Shown here: piece after piece, positions 12,147 through 22,628 of the stretch
Position numbering within the stretch: position 1 is the first letter of the stretch
Layout of the letters: each line of letters begins with the position of its first letter
Source of the DNA: Gloeopeniophorella convolvens
Taxonomy: Eukaryota; Basidiomycota; Agaricomycetes; Russulales
Direction of reading: 5' to 3'
Assembly: GCA_022496205.1 (NCBI GenBank)
Contig: WTXD01000017.1
Span: 434,001-498,000, forward strand
Length of the DNA stretch: 64,000 nt
Translations under genes and position numbers: made by a program
The notes under the pieces: model-generated
The model's database searches: none
Seen by the model: only the letters and a program-made list of their open reading frames with translations
Told to the model about the DNA's origin: nothing

Positions 12147-13510
12147 ATGTCGACCAGTCTGCAAGCAGAGGGACTCTGCTTCCGTTTCCCAGAAAACCTA
12201 CCACCGCATCCTTCGCTTTCACAAGAAATGGCTGTCCAGATGCTCTCTCGCGCGGTCGGCCTCGCGACACAGATAGCTTTCCAGCCAAGTTATATTGACA
12301 AGCCTCCAGGTATGCTTGCCTTTACGCTCCGAATGTTGACGCACGCTGAACTACCACAGATGGCCAAATATACCTCCTTTTCGTACCCGGAGGTGTCAAC
12401 TTTCCAATAGACGGCGTACGATATATGGAGAACGAGCAGCGCTACACTATGCCTGCTGGAGGCGGACGTGTGCGTGACATGCTGAGATTTGAACAGTTTC
12501 ATTTGAACTAACGTACGATACCTCTTAGGAACTCGAGGTCATTGAAGCCCGCAGTGGTTTCGTGCCACTGTCAGGAGAAATGGTCGCGTCGCGCGTCCGC
12601 CGTCGCTTCCGCCTTCTCAAGGGTGGCCACCCCTTCCTCACCCTCGTACACTACTCACGGGGGCAATCTATTCGTCAGTCCTCGTGCGTGCCTCGACAAG
12701 CGAACTCAACTGACCCTTCTCCCCCGTGATGTCATCATCAGCCGTCCCGCCTGCTCTCCAGGCCCAACCTGTGCGCCAATACCCATTACGCCCTCATAAC
12801 GAGCAAGCTGCGTTTGTGCTTGGCGAAAGGCAAGGGCAGCGTGTTCCTGCATCCGGGGGCGTTGGTGGCATGCCGCCTGCCATGGCCGTAGGCGGACGAC
12901 CCGATGCTCAGGCGATGCTTGCGCAGCAAAATCGTGAGATGGAGGCTCTTGAGCGCCGTACCCAACGCGAGCGGAGCGCTAGTATGAATCCTATACCTGT
13001 CCGTCGCATCTTGCATTGCCTATCTCCCGTTACACTGAGCCAACCACCAGTTGCAGAGGCAGCAGCAACCTCAGATGCGCCCAGACGAGGAAGATTCCGC
13101 CGACGAATTAGAGCACATATCAACAAGAACGCTCGCGTTGACAAGATACGGGCGAAATCACGAACTCATGAATGAGGTGTTCATGCATGCTGCGTTTGGT
13201 CAGTCGAAACATTCCCTTCTCCCGTGCTATTCCAGCGCTCATATCTAGGACTTGTAGGTGGTAAGCACCCAACAAATCCCCCAGCTCCGTATTCTGTCTT
13301 CGATAAGGCTGAGCTGGAAAGTCGAGTGGTGCGTACCTGCCTCGTCGCTGGCACTTTGAGAAAGCTGACGCATCTGCAAAGGAAAACCTTACCAAAGAAG
13401 TTGAGGATTTGCGAGCCAGATCAGCGGCCCGCCAGGCCGCGCGAGTCGAAGGACAGCGCGCTGACATGAGCATCGACGAGATGGCTGTCCCAGATGTCAT
13501 CGTGGCGTGA
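12147..13510 (+). CDS. ssr4: SWI/SNF and RSC chromatin-remodelling complex subunit Ssr4
   Basis: Nuclear subunit of the fungal SWI/SNF and RSC remodellers. Exons 12147-12309, 12360-12469, 12529-12673, 12742-12998, 13051-13198 and 13258-13328 join in phase; a last exon runs from about 13361 to TGA 13508-13510. The N-terminal Ssr4 domain reads SRAVGLATQIAFQPSYIDKP, DGQIYLLFVPGGVNFPIDG, YTMPAGGGRELEVIEARSGF and RRRFRLLKGGHPFLTLVHYS. A linker contains MLAQQNREMEALERR. The conserved C-terminal block is DEEDSADELEHISTRTLAL plus RYGRNHELMNEVFMHAAFG, then PPAPYSVFDKAELESRV, ending in a basic/acidic helix. The final intron is unusually short (32-36 bases); its exact donor is uncertain (13329 or 13333). 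Start ATG 12147 has context ACACAATG-like and gives MSTSLQAEG. Confidence 0.87.
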
Positions 13511-14519
13511 CGTTGTGTGTGTAGTTGCGTTTTCTGTATCACTTTATCTTTGCAATCCTATCTGGGCGCGGGGGCCCGCATATCAGGTGCGTTGCGTTTT
13601 TGCAGCGCGAAGACAAAGCCAGGCTCACGGCTGCGTCATGGAAGTGCGCCCCTCATTTTCTCCGAAACTCTCCACCGCTCGAGACCGAGAGCGAATCCCT
13701 GACCAGCACACGTGTGGATGGGAGCGCGCGGCGCCAGTGGCCTCATTTGTGCCCTAATAGCTGCCTCGGAAAGCGGGGTGGTGTTACGGGATCGCTATTA
13801 CAGCCGCAATCTGATCCAGTTGCGCAGCGACGGGCCTCACGCTCGTCTTGTGTGGCGTAAAAGGTTCTGAACTTTCTTGTGTGCATTCGCTCTCGCAGCG
13901 CAGGCCACCTCGTTCGTCTGCTGATTCCAGGGGTGGGAGTGTGGCCGACGCTCAAGGGAGGGAAGACCCTCTTACGCTATTCGAAGCTGCCCCGATTGAT
14001 GTCAGCGCAGGAACGCGGGGGATTGCCCTCCCCTGCTCCCACGCTCAGGTATTGGCTCACTGCGCGCTCCATCACCCCAATGCCGGATACAGAGGGATTT
14101 TCGGGGACAAATGCAAGCTGCGGCAACGACGATATACGACGTAATTGTCGTTGTTTGATCCAGGTCCGGCCGAGGCGCTGATGCAGACAAAATCCGCTTT
14201 TGCGGCGCGCTCTCGCTCAGCTCTCGTTCGGTCCTTTGATGAGCATCCACCGAATATCATCCGCTGCGCCCACAGATGGCTCCAGCGGAAAGCGGGGCGA
14301 AACCCACGCTTGGAGCGGGAGCCCAGATGGTACACCGTTCAGCATTCCGCGCACCGATCTGCCCAATAGCCACCGGAAGCAGTTGTCGAGTCCGGGTAGT
14401 GTGTGCAGTAAGCTCAATGGAGAACATCATGCGTCTCCGTGACGGCATCAGGGGGCGTACGGCTACTCATATCTGACAGGCGCAAGCAGGCTGCCTTGTT
14501 GATACGGCCGGAGGTTCTT
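13511..14519. other. intergenic, no gene seen
   Basis: About 1 kb between ssr4 and the left arm of the inverted repeat. Several 60-100 codon frames overlap on both strands without domain resemblance or splice-supported structure. Confidence 0.5.
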
Positions 14520-15474
14520 GCGCACTCACTTGGCAGGTACTTTCCGCACGTTGGGTGGGCTAGACGCTATTGCGCCCAGTCCTTTATTTAGCGTCTGTGG
14601 TTCTGGCAGTCATGATTGCCTGTGCTTGTGAGTCCTCGACTTTGCAAGGACTCGAACGGTTGTGCACGCATTAATTTGGCCACTCTCGTTGCTCAGGTTT
14701 CGTACTGGTGTCTCGTGCTTATCTGGTTGGGAAGATCCATCGATCACGATCGAGCAGATGCAACGTGACGGCTACGCCGCAGCAAGCGCAGTCGACCCTC
14801 AATACTGTTCTCAACCCGCTATTCGTACAATGAATGGACTTTACTCGAAGGAGGGAATCTATTTGCCACAACCTGACGCTGCGCACGGGAGGCTCCACTT
14901 GCATATGGGCCTTATCCGGACGAAGCCTTGCACTATGGTAATCTTACCACGAAGAATGATGGAAAGCCTAGAGCTACTCCAAACCGCTTTTGAGGCGAGC
15001 ATTTTATAGGGCAGGACCCCTCTCTTCCCTTCCGACTCCATTATGAGGTCCCAAACCTTGTCCGATGATGACTCTTAATGCTGTCACGTACGTCCAGGGG
15101 ATCTTCTTGCAGCTTATAGCACTACAACCGTTGACGCAAAATAGGCATTGACCTTTATGGATACAACATAGCGGCTATGTCGCCCTAATATCCGATCATC
15201 AACCGACACCTACTCCGTATGGACGAGTGAATTGCTTCCTTCCTACAGAAGCCATGATGGCCTATCGTGGTGGTCTCTCGTCGTCGCGAGACGCTCCGCA
15301 GCTTGCACGACAGGTCTCGCGCACAATTCGTGTCGAGCTGCGCGTTGACCTTCGCGCCGCGATGGTACATCGCGTCGCCTGTTCTGCTCGCGACCGCAGC
15401 TGCGCTGTCGGTGGGCGCAAACACGTGTGTAGCTGCGCATCGCACCAGCGCACGACGCGTCGAGCTGTCAGCGG

Positions 15475-15481
15475 TATAAAT
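15475..15481 (+). promoter_or_regulatory. TATA box of RGG-protein gene, left copy
   Basis: TATAAAT, 48 bases before ATG 15529 in the context CAGCGGTATAAATGGATCG. The same box is kept in the inverted copy at 53581-53587. Confidence 0.6.
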
Positions 15482-15528
15482 GGATCGCCTGACGCCTCCC
15501 CGCCTTCCTCGACAAAGACAGCAGCCTC

Positions 15529-16996
15529 ATGTCGCACGAACACTCCGATACCGGTCGCGGTCGTGGTCGCGGCCGTGGACGTGGAAACGGACGTGGCAGG
15601 GGCTATCATCGCGGTGGTGTGCCAGCCGTGCCGAAGCTTCAACCTCCCGTCTTGCTACGGGATATCCACGAGGGTCTCGATACGGCCCAGAAGTTTGAGG
15701 TCATACCGCCTCCGGAAACCCCGGCAGGCGCGGATGTCCCGAAAGATATCCCCATCAAAGACGTGAAGTATGTTGCGTCCTACAATTGGGTCGATGCGAA
15801 GGACCCAACCATTGCAGTCCCAGGTGCGGGGTATCTGCATCCAGAAGTTCTGCCTGATCGCCGAACATGATTGTATGACAGGCTCACCAGCCCTATGGAC
15901 TGAGCGTGCGGTCCCGTTTACACTGCAGCCGGACGACGGATCGAACTTCATCGACCAGAACGGCGCGCGGCTCGCCGCGTATCCAATGCTGCCCCTGTTC
16001 GCTGCAGCGGACGTCATTCATGGGGAGGACTCGCCTGTCGAGTGGCCTGAGCTGGATATCGTCACCGACCGCAACGCCATGCGCAAGCTCCTGCGCTGGC
16101 TCAGCCCACCTGCACCAGAGACAGGCCGCCAGCTCAACGATTTCCGCATAGACGTGCAGCTCGTCGGGGAGAAGACGATTTTCCTGAGCAGGTGGGAGGG
16201 CATGTTGCACAATCCGCCGACCGGGCGCAGCTACGGTTTTGCCTTCGAGGCAGCCGTAACGCGTCCCGCGCCTGGGTGTCCTGGGACCGGTCACCATCGC
16301 GCCATTGCATACGTACGGCGCGATCACTTTTGCGTTTGCACCTGGTACTGATTGTCGTTCTCATAGGATCTTCTCGATTTGAAGATGGTCGTGCGTTTCG
16401 AGGTCGATGCGTGCCTGGACCCCAAGGACCGCGCCACCTCCACGACAGAGAGCCAGGAAAGCACAGCTGCTTCACCGGACGACCTTGCTGACACGCTCGC
16501 CAGCCTCAGCCTTGCGTTCTCTCCCGCCGAGGCAAAGAAGAACGCACCGAACGCGCCCGTTGCCATCACGCGCGGCGGCACGCTCGTCCCACAGGACGCC
16601 CTGCTCGAGGTCGCATCGCGTTCCACGTACTTTGTGCACGCTCTTGATTGGAGCGAGCTCTACCCGCAGCTCGTGCTCTCGCAGACGCCCATGCTGCGCC
16701 TCGGTGTGCACGAACGCGGCACATTCACCCGCGTGCAGGAGTGGGGCCTCGACGCGCCCGATCTTGCGCCGCAGCGGGCAGCAACGAACGCGCAGCTCGT
16801 GCGGCTCGCGCGCGTGCTGGAGGACGTGCAGGCGCTGGCGATCTCGCGCGGTCCCGGGCCTGTAGGCAAGATAAGCTTGCTTTGCGAGGGCGGGGAGCTG
16901 CGTGTGTACGTGCGCACGGATAGCAAGAGCTGCCTGCCCACGGACATGATTGCGCGGTTCGGTTTTGGGGCGGACGTGAACGCAGAGGCTTGGTGA
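15529..16996 (+). CDS. RGG-rich protein of the fungal family often labelled 'geranylgeranyl pyrophosphate synthetase' (left copy)
   Basis: Three exons (15529-15823, 15882-16312, 16367-16996) give 451 residues with all junctions in phase. The N-terminus is an arginine/glycine repeat (RGRGRGRGRGNGRGRGYHRG, about residues 9-28), typical of RNA-binding proteins. It is followed by KYVASYNWVDAKDPTIAVPG, VEWPELDIVTDRNAMRKLLR, DFRIDVQLVGEKTIFLSRWE, YGFAFEAAV, KMVVRFEVDACLD and LDWSELYPQLVLSQTPML. This order of blocks matches a widespread fungal family whose database name implies prenyl synthesis. No DDxxD prenyl-diphosphate motif is present, so that name is not supported; an RNA-related role is an inference from the RGG repeats. 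A TATA box lies 48 bases upstream. A near-complete inverted paralogue is at 53536-52066. Confidence 0.8.
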
Positions 16997-17107
16997 TCCC
17001 TGCCTCAGTTCAGATAGCCCCCACAAGTCCGAAGCGGAAACTGGCAAGGTCCCCGGGATTTGTCTGATCGTGTGTGTAGTTGTGATAGTTGGATGTTGAT
17101 CACCGGC

Positions 17108-19925
17108 GAGATGCATGGTACTCCTGTGCTGTAGTGGAGATAGCAGAAACCGCGCACGTTGTGAAATTGTTGTGCAGCAGCATTTCGGTGATTGCTACGT
17201 GTTCTGGAAAATTTAACTTGCCGCATGAAGCTGAAACCGAGGACGATGGAAGCGTTCGCAGCACAGAAATTTTTGCAATGCTCCGTCAATGCAGAACGCG
17301 GCAACGCAGCCTCGAGACGGAACGCTCGGAGAAACCGCGGACCAACAGCCAGGCTGTAACGAGGAGCCGATAAGCACGGTGGGAGAATGCGCGCACCGCA
17401 CAATGGCGATAGGAAATCTTGGAAAGCCTTGCGCGGGTGCACAGTGTACCGTGACGCGCGTTGGCGCGTCGAGCCATGCCGCCGCGGCCCCGAACTCCGC
17501 GCGCGTCGCGCGAGCGCTAATTGGCCACACGGGAATCGCGCCCTTCGCGCGCGACTCGGCCACGCACACACGGCCGCACACACGCGCACACGCACGCACG
17601 ATGCAAACTTGCATCGTGCAGAAAATAGAGTGCGGAAGCGCGGAGGCGCCCAGGCAGCGCGGTGTAGGGGTCGTGGCGCGGCCAGGGCGCTTCGTGCGCG
17701 GTCTCACGCACACGGTATTTTGGACACACCTCGGAGGATGCGTCTGCCGCTTCGCACACTCCGGGTAACGCGCGTGGGCGCATTGGCGATGCCGCGGCCG
17801 CCCTGTCGCCGTCGGGTCGAGAAAGGCAGGGCTTGGCGCGCCCGGTGAGCCAAGCACCGTTCGTGTAAATCGTCGCGTTACTAAGCACGCAGTTAAGGCC
17901 GCGGGGCAGATCTGAGCATTGTCTCGATGAAGTTGGTGCGTAGTGGCTTTTCGCGCGGGGGCCGCGAACCGGGGCGCGTCCGCGAGAAGCAGGCGCGGGA
18001 ATGTATAGTGGGCCTGGATAGATCTATCTAGAACATCTGGATTTCTGTTCGCGTCGCCCGTGCGGACGTTGTGTGATTGTACATCGTCTCGTTACGCGGA
18101 CAGCGGAAGAGCCTCGGAGACACACGTACAGCTCGAAGCTCGCCTCGCCCGCGCATGAAACGCCCGGAGGTCCGTTCGTTGTGGCAAGTCTTAATTGAGT
18201 TCTTGGGGCGGCCTGGGTCAGGCTCACCGTTTTCACGCTGCGGCAGCGTCGTGGCACGGTGGGCAGCGTCGGCGAGCAGCTGCAGGCAGTCGGAACGGCG
18301 GAGCACGCGACCACCGCTTTCTCCGAGCGTGAGACGGTCGCGGAAAGTCGACTGAGTGACCACAATTCACTTCGTGGGACGCATGAGCATAGCTGGACGA
18401 GCAGGTGCACGTCGCAATGCATCTGCCGCGCACCTTGGATCCGCGTCGGATTCCGGAAGCCTTATCGGGCGCGAAGGCGAGGCGGCGGGACGCGGGAGCC
18501 GCCTTCCCCGTGAGGCACACGGCGTGCTACGCGTGCATGGCCGACCAAAGGAGGGAGGCTGCTGCTGATGCGCCGAGCGCCTGACCGGGATGGAGCTTGA
18601 GTGGGTAGGGAAGATGCGCGAGAAAGCTGCATGCGTCACTTGCTTCGCGGGGGCGTGCGTTACGCCATCGTAGTGCTCTAGGCCGTCGGGTGCGCTTGGG
18701 ATTAGGGCGTGGATTGCTGAACAGGAATAGGCTGAGGCCCTGGATTTAGAATCCGGTATAATGGCGACTATCCCGGCTGGATTCGACACGGCGGCAGCAG
18801 TCAGAATCCGGTCAATACTGGCGCTCGAATGTCGGAGGTACAACATAGATATCACAGGCCCCCTTCCGGAAAGCGCACATAGGGGATGGTAGCTGCGAAG
18901 GGTTGTCAAACAGTCTGTGTGAGGACACTACCAAATTACGACGAGGGGTCAGGCGGTAAGACGTAATTGAAGTATGAATAGGCGGAGGCTCTGGATCCAG
19001 TTGTCGACGCCAGGAACGATGCTACTGAAGAAGCAGGGAGATGTGTTGTCTGTACGAAGAAGCCAGAAATTGAAGGCGTTCACGCGGGGGTGTCGTTATC
19101 CTGAACCCAGATGAGAAAGCACTCGTGTGGCAGGAGGAAGCGTGGCAGACAACGGTGAATAAAGCAAAAGGCAGAGATCGGTCTCGATTCGGAGGAAACA
19201 GGAACAGTTGAGCGATAACGCGGGTGATAGCAACAACGTGCTTGCGGAGACCGCAGGCAGGGAGGAATGGAGTGAAACCGGTCCGAACTCGGTTGGAGGC
19301 AGCAGAAGACCGGCAAAGCGGAGAGCGAGAGAGAAAGATAGACTTGTGAGAAGGAGGGGACGACACGAGGGCTCGATGCCAGATCTCGGGCTGATCTGTG
19401 AGAGAGCGGAGGCTTGTTGCAGGATAGAAACATCTGGGCATGGGAGAAAGTAGCGTCACGGCCCACGACGGAGTGGGTGCAGGCGCGAAGAACGCGGGAA
19501 AACAGAGTGTCTCGAGGGTGCCAGAGCGTGTCTTGTGAACCAGATGTAGATACTGGGGTGCTGAGGACAGAGAACTCAAGACGAGCGAAAGACCGAAGCG
19601 AAGAATGAGCGAGCAGTGGGCAAGAGAGGAGGGGTCGGTCGGCCGTGCGCCGGGGCAGGGGCGAAGGGACGATATTAGCCAAGAGATGCCTGGTTTGGCG
19701 ATAAGATATGCGGGGAGTCCTCGGGGAAGACGGGAGATTACCGACCGGAGTAACTGGGAGATTCGAACCCCGACAGAGCAGACCATCGTCGTCCGCCAAA
19801 TGACGCGCGTCCACTTCGGGGCGCGACTATATCTTCCTCTGTCTCACTCCTGACTTGCCTCGCTCCTCGCTCCCCCCTTGCGATCTTGACTATCCATTCT
19901 TATCTTATATCACCTTTGCATCTCC
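17108..19925. other. gene-poor interval before PRE7
   Basis: No frame here has recognisable domains or a spliced structure. The stretch 17290-18560 is rich in CG dinucleotides and in CA/CG repeats. From about 19020 to 19770 the plus strand is strongly purine-rich, switching to pyrimidine-rich at 19840-19920 just before the PRE7 start, as expected for a promoter with transcription in both directions. Two overlapping minus-strand frames of about 250 codons (19814-19022) look like low-complexity S/P/R-rich artefacts of that skew. Confidence 0.5.
17596..17619. repeat. perfect 11-bp inverted repeat (hairpin)
   Basis: GCACGATGCAA, a two-base loop, then TTGCATCGTGC, directly after a CA/CG-rich repeat tract (17566-17595). 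It could extrude as a cruciform or fold as RNA. Confidence 0.6.
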
Positions 19926-21020
19926 ATGCCGGACATGTCTGCTCTCGCACACCCCCAACAGCGGCAGTTCAACCCCTACGCCGAGAATGGCGGCACAATC
20001 CTTGCCATCGCAGGTGCAGACTTTACTGTCATCGCTGGCGACACCCGCCAGAGCGAAGGCTATAGCATCCAAACCCGCTATGCACCAAAGGTCTTTCGGC
20101 TGTGTGTTTCCTTTCACCTCTTCCGCGATTTTCCCTTGTGCACCACGCTTACGCGTCCTGTTTTGTTAGGACTGATCGTGCTGTCCTCGCCGTAAATGGA
20201 TTCGCGGCCGATGGCAACATGTTCGTGAAGAAGGTCAAGCAAAGACTTGAGGTATATCTCTCACTGCTGCTCGATGCTGCGCGCTCATGCTCCCTTCACA
20301 GTGGTACCGCCACGCCCATGCCAAAGACATGCCTCTGCGCGCAATTGCACGCCTTATCCAGACAATGCTTTACGCCCAGCGCTTTTTCCCCTTCTTCGTT
20401 TACAACATCCTTGGTGGCATTGAGGATGACGGTATGCTTCAATCTTTTTATAACCCACACTTTCGAGCTGGACACTCATCCACTATTAATACACAGGAAC
20501 GGGTGCCGTCTACTCGTTTGATCCTGTGGGGTCATATGAGCGCGAGGCGTGCCGTGCCGCAGGCGCTGCGCAGTCTCTAGTGCAACCCTTCCTTGACAAT
20601 CAAGTGAGTACCGGATTGATCCCCGTGCACCTCGCGGTGCACGGGCCGATCTCTCCCCGATTTTTTCCCGCGCCCCTTGCTTACTTGCCTGATTAGATCT
20701 ACTTCAAGAACCAGACACCCGCGCAGGGCTCGTCACACCCGGCGCATTTGCCGTTACCAGATGTTCTGTCCATTGTGATCGATTCATTTACTAGCGCGAC
20801 GGAACGTCACATTGAGGTATGTTGCTTCCGTATCTCCACAGCTGACCACTCTAATCATGGCGTGTGTCCCCAGGTCGGTGATGGGCTGGAGATGTATATC
20901 GTGCTGGCGAGGGGTCGGACTCTACCCGACGCGGTGAAAAGCTTACGACCGCAGGAGCTGCCCTCTGCGAGCGACAGTGAGCGGGTATTTGTGTTGAAAC
21001 GCGATTTGAAGAAAGATTAG
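19926..21020 (+). CDS. PRE7: 20S proteasome subunit beta-6
   Basis: Non-catalytic beta-6 subunit of the 20S proteasome core. Exons 19926-20101, 20170-20251, 20302-20431, 20497-20603, 20697-20816 and 20874-21020 join in phase to 253 residues, close to the usual 241. The start gives [20 protein letters not shown]. Landmarks are [98 protein letters not shown] and the C-terminal [14 protein letters not shown]. The last exons and the [11 protein letters not shown] block are diagnostic of beta-6 rather than other beta subunits. It is a single-copy housekeeping gene; a pyrimidine-rich leader precedes the start. Confidence 0.95.
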
Positions 21021-21754
21021 TAGTCATGTAATCCTCGCCACGGACTCCTCGCAGTGGACCGCCCTTCTCCTTGCATCACCGTACTGCTTGTTGTTAATAG
21101 ACTCCCATTTGCATGTATTTTTGGGCACTTGGGCATCACTGGGTATATTTCTAGAGATCTCTGCACTCTGAACTGGTACTTGAGTGAGCTAAGTATGAGT
21201 GGTGAGGCGGCTTGAGAAAGGTAAAAAAATCTATAACAAGGGGAGTGTCTCGCAAGTAACTATAATAAAGCAGTCCATGCCAGCTGTGCGAACAAGAGGA
21301 CCTCTCTCTCTCGCTGGCATCCCGTTGGATGGGTTGGAGAACGTGCCGGTTGCAGTTTAACTTCTTGAACGTCCTTATAATCCCCTAATGGCGGGCCATT
21401 GACCAGCTTTGGTTCAGCTTTGGTGAGATAGATGACACAGGAAGTGAAGCGAGTACGACAGAGGAGGGCGAGCGGAAGAAGCGACGAATTTATTTTGGTT
21501 GTTGGCCGGAGGGATGGGAAAGCGAAGGCGGTTGCCACCTGTTGCCACGCTGCGCTGGTCAAGGTGAGACAAGGTGAGCAAACAAGTCCAAACAGAACGC
21601 ACTCCACTGCCCGTCATCTTCCTCGTCCCCCTCGTCCTCGCCGCCGCCACCCTCCTCGCCCAGTGCGCTCTCAATCCATCCTCAAGACCCCCCACTCGGC
21701 CTGCGCGCCTTCGCAGAAAATCCACCCCGACTCCCTCCCTGTTCTTCGCTCACC
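21021..21754. other. intergenic between PRE7 and ROT1
   Basis: Holds the 3' flank of PRE7 and the promoter/leader of ROT1; the 150 bases before the ROT1 ATG are C/T-rich, a common fungal leader composition. No gene seen. Confidence 0.6.
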
Positions 21755-22628
21755 ATGCTCCTCCCTCTCCTTGCTTTCCTTGCCCTCCCGTTCGTCCCTG
21801 CGTATGCGCAGGACATTCAGTACGACTCGGCGCACAACGTCACTCCTATAATTGGTACATGGGCATCTGGTAGCAAGGCCGTTCAGACTGGCCCGGTATG
21901 TGCCTACGCGCTTTTCGTGCTGCTGCGGCTCATTCGCCCGTGGGAATTTCTATAGGGCTTCGCAAACCCGGCTAACCTCTCCTTCACTTACCCACCGGTA
22001 ACGGGCCAGTCCTTCTCATTGTACGGTTTTCTCCGTCAGTCTCAAAAATAGACTCATTTCTGCCTTACAGCTCTGGGGACGGCTTTTATGAGATTGCGCG
22101 ATACCGGTTTACTGGCAACGGTGCGCTTGAACCTTCCATATCCACCTTCTTTCGGTGCTGAAGCTTTGTCCCGCAGGTTCCGCACCCCAATGTCTCACCG
22201 GCGTTGTCAACTGGGTGCACGGCCAGTACGCACTCAACGGAAATGGCTCAATCACCATGACCCCCTTCGGCGACGGCTACCAGCAGATCCAAGCACCCTG
22301 CCTCGCCGTCTCCAACTGGATCGAGCCCTACAACGATACTGAGCTTTACCAATCTTGGCAGATTTTCCAGGACCCTATCGACGGCTACAAGCTGCACATG
22401 TTCGCGTTTGATCGCTCGCCCGTCTCACCACTGTTCCAAGTGTCCGCAACGCCGCAGATGCTTCCCACACAGCCGCTCCGCAACGTCTCGCAGCCCAGCG
22501 CCGCGCCGGCTGCGGACTTTGCGCTGCTTGCCGCCTCGGGCGCGCCTTTGCAGGTCCACCGGTGGGGGGCGGCGGGTGTTGCCGCCGTCGGCGCGTTGCT
22601 CGGCGGCGCGCTCCTTGTATTCGCCTAG
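21755..22628 (+). CDS. ROT1: ER protein-folding chaperone Rot1
   Basis: Endoplasmic-reticulum membrane protein that assists folding of secretory and cell-wall proteins, including those for beta-1,6-glucan synthesis in yeast. Four exons (21755-21895, 21956-22020, 22071-22120, 22177-22628) give 235 residues in phase. A signal peptide (MLLPLLAFLALPFVPAYA) is followed by IIGTWASGSKAVQTGPGFAN, FTYPPVTGQSFSFSGDGFYE, RYRFTGNGSAPQCLTGVVNW, TPFGDGYQQIQAPCLAVSNW, YKLHMFAFDRSPVSPLF and LPTQPLRNVSQPS, the Rot1 order. N-glycosylation sites (NLS, NGS, NDT, NVS) fit a lumenal domain. A C-terminal hydrophobic helix (WGAAGVAAVGALLGGALLVF) anchors it in the membrane. Confidence 0.94.

Larger units (their letters stand above)
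14520..17107 (+). repeat. left arm of 2.6 kb inverted repeat (RGG-protein gene plus flanks)
   Basis: This segment matches the reverse complement of 51957-54560 over its whole length, including more than 1 kb of non-coding sequence upstream of the gene. For example, the bases after 14520 (CACTCACTTGGCAGGTACTT) recur inverted near 54555. The similarity ends just past the gene, near 17107 (counterpart 51957). The arms differ by scattered substitutions and small indels. The distance between arms is about 34.8 kb. Confidence 0.85.

Noticed and set aside
19745..19775. tRNA-like T-arm on the minus strand (GGGTTCGAATC)
   Set aside because: No matching acceptor stem or D-arm/A-box could be found at the proper distance, and the T stem has a mismatch; chance match.
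19022..19814. Two overlapping minus-strand frames of about 250 codons
   Set aside because: Composition simply reflects the purine/pyrimidine skew, and two different frames are equally open.
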